NCBI GenBank assembly: GCA_030704615.1
Contig: CM060734.1
Coordinates: forward strand, 63,628,042-63,692,041
DNA from: Takakia lepidozioides
Taxonomy: Eukaryota; Streptophyta; Takakiopsida; Takakiales; Takakiaceae
Reading direction: 5' to 3'
DNA: 64,000 nucleotides
The notes beneath the pieces were generated by a model. That model made no database searches, had not been told where the DNA came from, and saw only the letters and a program-made list of their open reading frames with translations. Position 1 is the stretch's first letter. Each line of letters opens with the position of its first letter. Of the stretch, positions 31,485-43,099 are shown in pieces. The translations under genes were made by a program, and so were the position numbers.

Positions 31485-33140
31485 CCATGAATTTCGGCAC
31501 CGAAATCTGGATGAACATCTCTGTCATGTAACAGCTTTGGAAGCCAAGGGATGAATTCTGGCAACAGAAATCGTAATTTGTTTACCTCATTAAACTGACC
31601 AAGCACCCAACGGATGGATTTCGGTGCCGAAATTCGGATGAACTTCTTCTTCATTAAATTGTATCTGCACATATGGGTTGAATTTAGATGCCAAAATACG
31701 GATAAATGTGTTCCTGATTACTGTCGTGATTGACCACGTGTCCGGATATCGGTGCCGACTTCCGAATGACAGTAATCCGATTCGGCAGAATGGATGTATT
31801 TCGGCGCCGAAATTCATTCTTCATCTCCTTTTCCGACCCTAATTCTGCTGCCCTGCGTATGGATTTCGGTGCCAGAATTCATCGGAAGTCCTTTCTGTTT
31901 TTATTTTTCTTTGCGACAGATGAACTTTGGCGCCGAATCTCATCCAAGTACTCACTTTTAATTTCCCTTTTTCTTCGAGAGCAATGAATTTCGGCGCCGA
32001 AATTCAACCAAAATCCTCCCGATTTTTATTTTTTCTTCGCGAGCATTGAATTTCGGCGCCGAAATTCAGTCCAAGTCCAGGAGATATTTTTTATTTTCCT
32101 TCGCAAGCAATGAATTTCGGCGCCGAAATTCATCCGGAGTCCTCCCGAATTATTTTTTTTTCCTTCGCGAGCAATGAATTTCGGCGCCGAAATTCATCCG
32201 AAGTCCTCCAGAAATTTTTTTTTCCTTCGCGAGCAATGAATTTCGGCGCCGAAATTCATCCGAAGTCCTCCAGAATTTTTTTTTTTCCTTCGCGAGCAAT
32301 GAATTTCGGCGCCGAAATTTAGCCGACTTCATCCCTCCAAATTCTTTTCAGGGTTTTAGCGCCGGATTTCGGCGCCGAAATTCATCCAATGCCTTCCCTC
32401 CAATATTTATTTTTCTTTGAAATGGATCAATTTCGGCGCCGAAATTCATCCTTACTGTCCGCAATGAGTAACTCTAATATTACATTTTCTATGCGACGGA
32501 TGAATTTCGGCGCCGAAATTCGTCCAAACCCGGCACTTACTTTTTGCTTTTGGATGATAATTTTCCGTAAATCGTTGGAAATACCCCGTTCCGACGAATA
32601 TAGCAGGAATATTCTGCATTTAATGGAGAAATCGGCATATTAAACCACTTCTGTCAAAATTAATTGCATTTTAGCCGTTTTTTTTCATTTGAAACCGACA
32701 GTATCCATGAAGTGGTCTTTTTCGCACGGGACGTTGCCGCACATAAAGTATAATTTCGGCGCCGAAATTATAGTTAAATGTCCAGAAATGGCAAGTCCAA
32801 CAGGCATGGACAGCATCCGTCAAGGGCAATAATGGCGGCAAAGCATAGCATCGTGCCGATTTAGTCTTCGCTCTGGATGAATTTCGGATGGATGATTTCA
32901 CCTCGTCTACGCGCGGACGGACATATTCGTAATGAATTTCGGCGCCGAAATATGGATGAAATGTGCCGAAGTGCAGCCGTTTCCGTTGTCCCGGAATTAA
33001 TTCCGGCTCCGATATCCCACCGACAGGTTTGCTCATGACGAATGAGGACTTGGGAAGCGATGAATTCGGCGCCGAAATTTGTAAGTTTGTGTATGAAAGC
33101 ACTTGAATAGGATGAATTTCGGCGCCGAAATTCATCCGTC
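31485..33140. repeat. array of perfect TTTCGGCGCCGAAA palindromes
   Basis: About 13 exact copies of the 14-bp palindrome TTTCGGCGCCGAAA, usually extended to GAATTTCGGCGCCGAAATTC, plus about five degenerate copies (for example at 31490, 31618, 31863, 31921). Between 31985 and 32440 eight copies fall every 61-65 bp, separated by (T)n-rich spacers with CCTTCGCGAGCAATG; the remaining copies are more loosely spaced to 33115. The array separates the divergent transposase and ParB-methyltransferase genes. The repeated peptide MNFGAEIHP in every frame is the translated palindrome, not a gene. Likely a binding array for an element-encoded protein or a shared control region. Confidence 0.9.
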
Positions 33141-33764
33141 CGCTGATGAAACGTACCGACCTGACTGTTGAATGTTATATGCAGGGGATTTTCATGGCGG
33201 TTGGGTTTCATGATGTGCAGATATTTCATTCAATGCCGGCTGCTCCGGGAACCGCATCCGGTGAACGGAACGTATTTCGGTGCCGCAATTCGGATAAACC
33301 GTCATACACTGGTGGCTGGAACTGGCACGCGTCGTGTTCCAGTCGACTTCATCCGTGCGAACGTGTCAGGGGTCACAATCTCTTCATCACCCATACGGCA
33401 GAAAGTGGTGGACGGTGGCAACGCTTCGGGAGACGTGGCTGCTTACGCATCTGCTCGTGCATAGTGGTTGCATGTTCCACCGCTTCGCTCTCTCGCTCCT
33501 TGCCCTTATGCAGTGACGTTCTCCTGCGTTTCCTCTCCTTATGCGGCATAGTGGTAGCATAGAGTTTGTGGAAGGTCAGGCGACTCCGGCAAAGAGGAGG
33601 ACGCGGGATTTTGGGAAGCCGCCGACGACACGACTTAAGCTCCGTCTCATGCATGAAATGCAGACGTCGTTATCCGGAGACTCGGATCGCCCACCAGTGA
33701 GAGATTCGTGCTTCGGATGTGAAGCACTCCATACGCAATATTCCTTTTACACCTTTGTTTTGGC

Positions 33765-36700
33765 GTGCAGTGTCTCATGTTTTCCTGTTTGTTTGACATG
33801 GGAGCTGGGGAGGGATCGCAGGGGGGCGAGGCAACACAGTCAACTTTGGATACTCCTGCCCGGGTGCTGCGCTCACAAGGTGGAAGTGCATCGAGGCAGA
33901 CGAGTCCTCATTCAACACCTCAGATATCGCCTCCGAAAAGCCCACCTAGAACTCGGAAGCCGAGAAAGCAGAAGGAGCCCATGGCTTCGCCAGTAAAACC
34001 CCTAGGGAGACTGGAAGCGGAGATATTGGGTTTGCAGTCAATTTCAGAAAACACAGATGCGGTGGAGGCCGCTGGAGATGTGGGAGTCGGATCTGCAGAA
34101 GGGCGGCCCATTCAACTGACAGAAGGAGAGGACGATAACGTGGTACGACTTGGCGACGATCAGAACCTGCTGGAGCTTGCGGAGGAGCAAAACCTGCAGG
34201 ACAGTACACAGGCTGGTGAGAGGGGTGAGGGAAGTGACAGAGGTGATACAAGTAAGAAACTGGTGGCGGGTATGCTCATGAGCGCACGAGACATGAACAT
34301 AGCAGCAAACAGGTTGCTGGCAGAGACTCATAGCAACATAGGCCGCGTTTTGGGCTCCATGGTGTATCCCGAGAACCTTAAAGTTCCTTTGTGTCGCATG
34401 GTAAGCCTTCCAGTTGTAAGGCAAGCACTGCCAGGGGATATCGATCGACTGAAGCACAACTTCAGAGAAGGGTACAGACGGAGGTCGGCAGCATTCTACG
34501 TTTCCATTGAGAATGACCAGGGTGTCACAAGGGGCCCCACTGCAGAGGAGCTTCAGAATTGGGGCCCCCACTGGCACACTGTTAATGCCGAGTTTGAAGC
34601 CTATCTGAAGACTAATCCCACATTCGCACACATGGAAGGGAAGATGTTCTTCGTTTGGGACGGGAACCACATGATGCTTGCCTGGACAGAGTACATTGTT
34701 GAAATGCATCCGCAAGATATCAGTTGGCATTACATGGTGGACTGCATTGTCGTGAAGGTGGACGTCAGGGACAGAGGACTGTTGAAGGGTGCCATGGCGG
34801 ATATAAATCTGTAAGTATACAATTACATCCTTGTGTACTGCCTATTGCGGCGCCGAAATAGGCAATGTTCACCACTGTCATGCACTCTATGAACTGGAAA
34901 TTGGATTGCTGTGCCGAAATCATATTTTCATGTTGTTTTTTTTCTCCAGGGTAACAGAGAGGGCCTTCGTGGAAACTCATCTGGCACATACGCTCTACAG
35001 AGTGCAAGAAGTGGGGACAGCTCCGCTGACGGACTTCCAAAAGTCCCTCGATCCCGAGCTGTACAGGAAGTCCCTAGTGAAAGCAGATCGCACCTGGTAC
35101 CGACCAACACTGGACGCCATGGTGGAGATCCTCTATTCGGTGAGGTTCATCTCAAATTTCAGTATCAATTTAATGTTATTTGTTGCAGGGATCCGTGGCC
35201 TGACTGTATCTGCTGGGTATGGGAATGCAGACGAACATCAGGGATGACTTGGCCTATGCCAAAAGGCAGTTCTTTGAGAATGATGCCCCCAACAAGGCGG
35301 ACGCGTCGATAGAGAGTTATATTGTGCAGGCAGGGAAGCAATCCCGGACCAAGTACAGGTCCAAACTTGTTAAGCAAGTTGCAATCGTTGACCCTGGTCT
35401 TGGTGCCGAGTTCCTGGCGGAGATAGGACTGCATTACTCCAGACCCATGAAACCGGAAATGTCCATGGAGAAACTTCATCACATCGCAGTGTCCTGTGTT
35501 GAGCCGGCGGAGAAGGTAAGCATGTGTTTATTCTTGTTTTGTGACTTCTCGCGATTCTTATGTTGGAGCTCTTGTCTGACCGATGTGAGGTGGCTGCAGA
35601 CGAGGTGGCTGCGAATTTGGAACGGCCATACAAACACGAAGCTGCTGTACCACTTTCCCATCGAGCCAACAGACGACAAAATGAACGACTGGCTCAATGT
35701 CATGACTTGGTGGCATCAGGTATAATTTTCTCCTATTCTGTGTTGGACATCGTCGCAATTTCAAAATCATGAATGTTTTGGAAACCTGCCATGATGCAGG
35801 TACTGACCCACGCCCAGGAGCAATTGGACTGCAACACCACCACTTTCAAGTTACAGATCGACTGGACGAAGCCTGAGACAATGGAGAACTACGTGCAGTC
35901 GTGGCGAGGGCGCTTCGCAAACCTCTTTTTCAGAGAAATTGCAAAGGCAAGACGCAGCGTATACATCGAAGAGCAGGAGGGTGCCGACAAAGCGGCAATG
36001 CTGGCAGGTACATAAACTTTGCACTCATTCCGTCCGGAGCCATTCAAAGGGTTCCACCATTCTTCCTGGCGTGGAGGACACCTGGAGGTCGTGGAACGAT
36101 GTACACAGAAGTAATGGCGAAGGAGTGGCATGCCGAGCATTTGGTAAACTGGTATGTGGATCTCCCAAGTGGGACCGTTGACCTCTCGGAGGTTAACTTG
36201 AAGAAGGAAGCGAATGCCAGGGCTATGAAGGCGCAATTGGATCCCCAACCAGAGGACGCGGAAAGACTGAAAGCAGAGGAGGCAGCCAAGCAGAAAGCAC
36301 TGAGAAAGTCAGCCAAGGCGGCAGCGTTGGCGAAGGAGCAGATGGAGAAGCAGGCAGCTGAGCAGCCCAAGGACAGGAAGAAAAGAACGCGCAAACAGGG
36401 GCAAGAGACGAAGACCCCCACACCCAAGAAGAAGAAGCAGCAACACAGTCAGCCAGATGAGGAGGATTCGGACGACGATTTCCAGCAGGAAAACACCCAG
36501 GGGGCCACACCTCGTCCGAAAATTCACAAGGGCCAGCGCTCCGGGGGGTCGGCTGCGAAGAGATCACTATACGAGGATGCACCTGGCAGACCCTACCATG
36601 CGGTGCAGATTGCGGGCAGGGAAGTCCTCAAAACACCCACAATTGTGGAGTGTGTTAATGAAAATTTCCTAACTGCTCTGACCAGAAGGCTGGAGATAAC

Positions 36701-37711
36701 GAGTTTGAGGAAGGCGATCGAGGCCCACCAGGGGAAGGGGAAGAGGAAGGCCACTGGCAATGATATGGAGGACACTCCTGGCTACACAAAGATGATGGAG
36801 TATTTTGTGGCGATGAGCCACGGCAAAAAGAGCACAGTCGGGGGCAGGGCGGTGAAAGCCTCCATCGACATGATCCTTGTGGATATCCCGGATGGGCAGG
36901 AGATACTGGGGCTGGGCTCAGTTCCCTGGTGGAACAAGTACGACGAACGATACTGGAGCCACACATTCGGGTTCGCAGCCAACATGTTGGACGACGTTGG
37001 CTGTGTTGTTGTCCTAGCAGCCGATGGAGAAGTCACTGAGAATGATATCAAAGTATGGACGGGGAGAGGTGCAGCACCCATCCTGAAAAAGATCTGGACT
37101 TGCATCAACACGCAGGGTCTTCTCAACGATGGCCAGAAGGTATGCTGTGGTTCTCCTCTGCTATGTCAATTTCTGGGCCGAAATTGCCCCTGTACATGTA
37201 GGCCACCTCTGACGTTTTCATTTCCTTCTCTGCACACTCTTATCTTTCAGGCATTTTGCTTCGTGAAGGAACATTCGAAATTCAAATTACGTGAAGCAGG
37301 AAGACTTGTTGATTCCACAGTTGATCCACTGGAGTATAACGTCCTGTTCAACCATGTGGGAGAGAAGGACATTCTTTGTGATTTGTCGGGCAAGCCATGG
37401 AGGTATGGCAGGACCAGGAGTCCTGCATTCATCCAGACGCTCATGGAAACGTGTACGGATGTTGAAGGCAGGGTCCTTGACGTCACTGCAAATACAGGTG
37501 AGAACGTTAATTGAATGCGGCACCGAAATTGACACCATTTCCGTTTCTGTATGTTTGCTTGTGCGAGGAAGCGACTCATTCTTGAGTTTGGCTGTGGTTG
37601 TCGTATGAATTCGCAGGTGCCTGTATGTGGGCGGGAAGGATGTCGAACCGATTTGTGTTCTCATTTGAGGGGGATACGGCCTTGTACGATTACAATTTGG
37701 CGGGCCTTCAG
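33765..37711 (+). CDS. ParB/Srx-like domain fused to an N4/N6-type DNA methyltransferase (copy B)
   Basis: Eight exons with GT-AG edges: 33765(or 33798)-34810, 34950-35139, about 35231-35515, 35600-35719, 35800-36007, about 36050-37139, 37251-37497 and 37617 onward. All are open. Exon 1: Ser/Arg-rich tail, then a ParB-like unit, VPLCRMVSLPVVRQALPGDI, FFVWDGNHMMLAWTEYI (compare ParB 'GERRL.A') and CIVVKVDVRD. Exons 2-5: helical region with KADRTWYRPTLDAM and TRWLRIWN. Exon 6: coiled, Lys-rich, nuclear-localisation-like stretches (KKRTRKQ, PKKKKQQ), then IDMILVDIPDGQ and ANMLDDVGCVVVLAADGE, matching motif IV and the following strand of beta-class methylases. Exon 7 ends RSPAFIQTLMETC...VLDVTANTG and exon 8 starts ACMWAGRMSNRFVFSFEGD, matching motif I. 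The order IV before I fits PF01555-type N4/N6 methylases. Cut at 37711; the missing end survives in copies A, D and IV. Confidence 0.75.
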
Positions 37712-40333
37712 CGTCTGAGGGTTTGGATGAAAGCAGGGCTCCGGGTCTGGCTGTACCGCCACGGTTGCCTGTCTTTGTGTCCTTTGGCATATTGGAGTGG
37801 GGCACATAGTTGTAGAGGACATCGTAGATAACAGGGTCCACAGCGGCATCAACAAGATGACCGTCGTTGCGGAATTTGAACGTAGACCCTCTCTTCACAA
37901 AGCAATATGCCTCAAACACCAATGTCAGCACATCCAACAAAAGAGGGATCAACTCCAGGATCTAGTTTAGATACACCACAATATGAGGTGAATGCAATAG
38001 ATTGATAACTTACACTTTGGCCCTCTGTTCGCAACCCTTGTGTATTGATGCAGAACCATTTTCTGAGGAGGACCGGGGTGACACTTTTCGGTGTCCATCT
38101 TGCTACGGCATTCTCTGTGGTCTTCCCTCTTGTGGCAAGGACAACCACACATCCACCGTCATCCAAGAGCATCCCCGCCAGCCCAAACCCGGCCTTCCAG
38201 TAGTCCTCAGTAAACCTGTTCCAGGTGGGCACACCATCCAGGCCCTCCAGCAGCTCCCCATCTGGAATATCGAGGAGAATCATATCGCAAGCTCTCTCCA
38301 CCCCCCCCCCCCCCCCCCAAGTGCTCTTGCAATCCGTGCTCGTAGCCGTGAAGAATTCCATCATGGCTTCCAAACCAGGGGTGTCTTTAGGCTCTGTACC
38401 GGCAGCCCTCTTCTTGGCTTTCCCTTTCTGCTCCTCCAGAGACTTGTTGTTTGCCACCTTCTTCGCCCTGGCAACCAGAGCGTCAAGGAAGCTCTCATTG
38501 ATGCATTGGATGATGGTTGGGGGTTCTAGCTTTGGCCTGTGCATAAACGTCACCACCAAATACCGCCGTGTAGGCTCGCCCTCAAATGCCAACTTCTTGG
38601 CAGAGCCAGTCCCACTCCGAACTAACTTGGGAACCCGGACGACCGGTGACTTGGTAGCAGCAGCAGCAGTTGCAGGACCTTGAACAAAGTCGTCATCCGA
38701 GTCACTCCCTTGGGTCCCCTCCTGCGCCTCCTCCGGTGCCCCGATGGTTTTCTGTTTTTTGGGGGTTACTGTACTCCTCTGTTTTCGTGTCATTTTCTTT
38801 TGGCCTTTATTCTTCTCATTCAATTTCTCATGAATTCCTGCCTGAGCAAGCTCTGCCGCTTTCCAGGAGTTCACAAGCGCTTTTGCCTCCTTTGGACCCA
38901 GCGGAGGCAGCGGAGCCCGGTTTTGTCCGGCCTCAGCATCCAGCTTCAATTGAAACTCGGATGGGTCAAGCGAGCCGGGCGGAAGGTCCACATACCAAGG
39001 GCAATCACGCAAATGTTCCAGATGCCACTCCTTCACAATAACGTTAGTGTACATGGAGTCAGCCCTAGGGTTCTTCCATGCCAGGAAGAATGGTAGCTCG
39101 AAGGACAGATAACCTTTCTCCTTTATCTTTTACGCATTTGTCGTCACCTATGGAGATTCTCCATCAGATCGTTTTCCTCAAAAAATACAATAAATCCACC
39201 CCCTACAAGAGTAGAAGCGCCAAATGAAGCGTGGGGAAGTACCTGAAACCACCATGTCATGCGGTTCATCCACATGACGAATGTGGGGTCAGATAGCTTG
39301 TCGGGTTTGGGGAAGCTCCACATGTCCCTTGTACTTTGGGAACCATTCCAGATTTGGAGCCACCGGGTGTGTCCAACCACCCAACATATTAGTAAGCGCC
39401 AAACACCACAAAAACGAGTTGTTGCCACAACAATTTGGTTAAGAATGTATCACCTTTTCTGTTGCATCCACACATGATGTGGCTAGATGATGGAGCTTCT
39501 CCAATGTCATCGTAGGCTTCAGAGCGTGGGAGTAGTGCTTCCCCACCTCCACTAAAAAGTCGGCACCAAGGGCGGGATCAGCTATGGCCACGTACTTTAC
39601 CATCCGCGAATTGTACTTTATGCGGGCCTTCGCCTCCGCAGCTTTGAGATACGATTCGAATGCCGGGAGGGTTAGTTTCTTCTCCTCTGACTCCATGTAG
39701 AACCTCCGCGCATGTGCCAAATCCTGCTGAATTTTCATCTGTCAAGAATGCGCACATAAGATTAGAAATCCTGGTCAACACTTTTTCTTCTTTTGGGGGA
39801 CTAGAGACAGATTAGCTAAACAAAACATTAAGAGCTTTACCCGAAATATGTAGTCCACCATGGCGTCCATGCTCAGCCTATACCAGGTTCTGTCTGCCTT
39901 TGCCTCCGACTTGTGCAGGAGGTCGGTACTCAGCAAATTGGCAAACTCTTGCACCCCCTGCTTCCCGACGTCCTTCACTCGGAAGAGCATATGGGACAAG
40001 TTGGTGGCAATGAAGGCATTCTCAGTCACCCTGCAATGCCACATTTCCATCAAATAATACTGAAATGGGAATTTGCAACAAATATGAGGATTCGCAATGA
40101 AATGACTTACAAATTCAAAGTCCAAAAGCAAGAGGCATTGTAACTTACGAGTTGATGTCCGCCATTGCAGCTTTGAGAAGACTGCGATCTTTGGGCCCCG
40201 CAACCTTTAGCACAACACACTCCACGGCGAAATTCCAATCCAGGTCGTTGGGGTGGGCTTCGGCTATGTACTCCATCCATGCCAGGAGGCGATGATTGCC
40301 GTCCCACACGTAAAACATCTTTCCGGACAAATG
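37712..40333 (-). pseudogene. ParB-methyltransferase gene copy C, inverted
   Basis: Reads on the minus strand from a ParB exon (40333-40149, GKMFYVWDGNHRLLAWMEYI) through exons at 40034-39841, 39738-39454, about 39375-39243, about 39098-38015 (containing DMILLDIPDGELLEG and LDDGGCVVVLAT) to a truncated exon 7 (about 37925-37712). The counterpart of copy B exon 5 is missing from 39100-39240. A 17-base poly-C run at about 38301-38317 breaks the frame at the same site as the poly-C of copy A. Unlike copy B, this copy has a TTTTCCAG acceptor inside the ParB domain (40334-40340), so one intron differs. Its 3' end is fused tail to tail with copy B at 37711/37712. Confidence 0.8.
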
Positions 40334-40391
40334 CTGGAAAAGAGGATCAGTAGAAATCGATCTCTCGAACTCCTCATTTTGCCTTTGCTAA

Positions 40392-41372
40392 TGGGGACCC
40401 TATCACGCGGCTTTTACTCACCCATCCCTTCACTATCCGAGGGGGAAACTCCAAGATAGAAGAGTTGGATATCTCTAAGCACTCAGCCTGCGTAGAACAA
40501 TCAGTCATGACCTGTAGCTAGCGAATCATGGTTGTGCTTTCAATTTATATTCCTTCTTGCTTTCATGTTATCAGTTTCCCTTATGGCGAGTACTTATGCA
40601 TCATATTGCTTCAGTTTCTATCATGTTCCATTCACATACCTATTCATTCCACAGCTTCGCTCAAGTCTCTCTACACAGTGTGATTGTATTGAATAAGTAT
40701 CAGATTATGACTTATCACATATCCGGCCAAGGTCATGGTGTCCCTAGTCTGCTCTACAGTACATCACTCCTACTTGCACAAGTCCCACATCCTCTTCTCC
40801 TATCTCCTTCTCTGTGAAATCATCATCCTTCATGTGCTCCGAGATCATCCTCTTGTCTCTCCTCCTCCATCTACAAAGTGATGATCCCCCTTCCCCGATC
40901 CTAGAAGAAGTCCCCTTAAAGTCCCTGTTCCTGGCTTTATATACATACAAGCTGTTCTAACCGCCTTCCTTACTAACCGTCACCCCTGAAGTAACATGTT
41001 CCCTCTGCAGATGTTGTTCCCCCACAGTTGTTCCCTGTCCTGATAACCGTTCCCTATGGCTGTGATAGCTGTGTCAAGCTGTGACTGGCTGTACGAAGCT
41101 GTGTCGACTCTGTCGGGCTGTGACTGGCTGTGCGAAGCTGTGTTGACTGTGTCGGGCTGTGTCGGGCTGTGTGAAGCTGTGACTGGCTGTATCGGGCTGT
41201 GACTGGCTGTGTGAAGCTGTGACGGGCTGTGACAAGCTGTGACTGACTGTATAATCCCCTTAAAGCCTATGCCTGTCACCCCTTAGGCTCCTGCAGGTCT
41301 CAGTCTGTGCAAAAATTAAGGGTACCCCACAGAACCCGTAAATGTGTCTAAGTCCCAGACAGCCCTCTAACA
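40392..41372 (-). mobile_element. LTR of a Ty3/gypsy-like retroelement
   Basis: On the minus strand a polypurine tract, GAGAGGGGAAGGGG (about 41375-41390), precedes TGTTAGAGGGCTGTCTGGGA, a typical LTR start. A TATATAAA box lies at 40936-40943. The far end near 40392 matches the partial LTR at 25579. Just upstream of the polypurine tract the minus strand reads GAGGACACGGCTTTTTGA, possibly the end of pol (EDTAF stop). The element body to the right is not recognisable. Confidence 0.65.
41045..41250 (+). repeat. short tandem repeats in the LTR upstream of its TATA box
   Basis: About 12-14 imperfect copies of a 13-16 bp unit, GCTGTGACTGGCTGTGxGAA / GCTGTGTCGG. They lie 100-300 bp upstream of the LTR TATA box (minus strand), a usual place for LTR enhancers. 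Confidence 0.7.
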
Positions 41373-41390
41373 TTACCCCTTCCCCTCTCA

Positions 41391-43095
41391 AAAAGCCGTG
41401 TCCTCACGGTTTACTGTTTAGGATCAGCAAACCTTTGTGAACGATTACCCTTCTACCGATGAGAGTTCTTTGGACTTGGACTTCTCATCATTGCCAAATC
41501 TATTTGTGCCCTGTGTTGAAAGGTGTTGGATTAGCTTTTGAAATAAATTACACTTGCAATTGTGAAGCTGTTAGGGCCCAGATGCGCCACAGGTGGCAGG
41601 AAAGCAGGCGCAAATCAGCTGCCAAAGAAGAAATCAATGTGACCCGATGGAGGCAACTAAAACATAACTTGGAGTCTAAGCAAGTGGTAGACTTCCCATT
41701 TCACATATGAGTTGGATGTGTCTGAGTCAAGCTATCTTCCCTTAAAGCAATGTGCACAGAGACTAGTTTAGGCGTCCAAAATCTTCTTGCATGAGGGGGG
41801 TGTCTCATGAAACACAATCTGAATTACGCTCTTGGACAATGCTGGGTGTATAGCAGGGGCCAGCCTTGAGACGATGTGTGGAGGAGATTGTGTTTTTCTA
41901 CACTTACCCCAGACTGGACTTAGAGGTATATTCTTAAAGACTGTTAGTATTAACAAAAGAACACTCCGGTGTGCTTTCATCTTATATCATGGCTCCTGGT
42001 GTAATGTACAGGCCCCAATTTTGAATTGCTAAAATGAACAAATGATGGACTACCTTTGAACATCTTTCCAGAAGGGGTCAAGAAAACTTCTTGCCCTTCT
42101 ATGCTGCTGCTTTAGTCCAAGCAAAGAAATTTGTCTGTAATGAGCAAGGTTGAAGTGAATGGTCGTACATATTCTGAAAATTTCTGCACTTAACAATCAT
42201 GGTTATTTCCCGTGAAGTTTTCTTCACAAATTTGAAATCTATACTACAATTGCTGATATGACCATAGTTTCTAGACCTGTTCAGAGAATGGGGTGGGATC
42301 CAAAGCAAGCCCCCCACCGACAGCCCAACATTTCCAATCACAGAGATAACCCATTAAGGGGAGAGTAGGTGTGTACTACGAGGACCCTGCTCACCAACAA
42401 GTCTATGAGAAATTCTTCCATATAGCTATGCATCATGTGCAGCCCTGACCACAAATGACAGCCAAGACAACAGTGACTAAAAGAAGTTGAGTAGACACCT
42501 GCGTTCTCTTGGATGACAAACCCAAAAATGGACACCATGTCGACCCCTATAAACCCATAGTACGTGCTCAAATCCAAAGTCCTCTGCAAGAACAAATGAA
42601 CAAAAGCATATTGAAGCCATTCATGATATGTGCAGCCATGAGAAGCTTAGTTGCAGCTTCAAGACACAAGGGCTTAAGGAGAAGTGTGCTATTTGGAACC
42701 TCTAGAGGGCCAGGAACAAGTTTCACTGTGAAACTTTTAATCACATGCATGCCTCAGCCACAATTACAAGCTCAACCAGAATCATCCCGTATCAGAACCT
42801 CCAAAAAACTATGTGTATGCATGGGGAAAAGGACCGTTCCTCGTCGAAAAGTATTGATTGCATAACATCATCAGTAGCATGCGAATAACATGTACGTGCA
42901 TACATGTACATTCAATGAAAGAGTGACAAGTCAATGCGCCAGAGCACAATCTATTATAAGACCTTGTGGGATCTTGACGAAGTAAACTAAGAGGGGAAAA
43001 AAAATTAGACCTTTGAGAGCAGTATCCATAACTTTGATGGCAATTGTCCTGAGAGGCCAACATTGCAGACATACATCTGCCCCACTGCAACAATG
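41391..43095. other. no recognised gene
   Basis: Short frames only (the longest, at 42509-42865, is unconvincing). No TIR or LTR edges identified. It lies between the LTR and the PLE1 tail at 43.1 kb; it could be a degraded retroelement body or host intergenic DNA. Confidence 0.3.
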
Positions 43096-43099
43096 GCGA

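Larger units (their letters stand above)
25784..37711. mobile_element. DNA transposon II, the most complete copy (other end missing)
   Basis: Order from the left end: ATGAGC-rich terminus; 66-bp GGCGCC repeats; ORF-a (plus); Mutator-like transposase (minus, 30966-27642, with a possible upstream exon to 31346); 1.6-kb palindrome array; ParB-methyltransferase gene (plus). Transposase and methyltransferase are divergent around the array; ORF-a and transposase converge. The right end is absent: at about 37711 the methyltransferase gene is cut in its eighth exon and joins an inverted second copy. Total visible length is about 12 kb. The family is represented again at 6.1-8.3, 10.0-12.6 and 48.5-58.1 kb. 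I know of no named transposon with this gene set. Confidence 0.65.

Noticed and set aside
32110-32332. Open frames encoding repeated MNFGAEIHP peptides on both strands
   Set aside because: They are the translated GAATTTCGGCGCCGAAATTC palindrome with a spacing near a multiple of three. The peptide appears on both strands because the site is self-complementary.
31485-33140. CRISPR-like array (regular spacing, palindromic repeats)
   Set aside because: Eukaryotic context, palindrome itself is the repeat, spacers resemble one another, and there are no cas genes.
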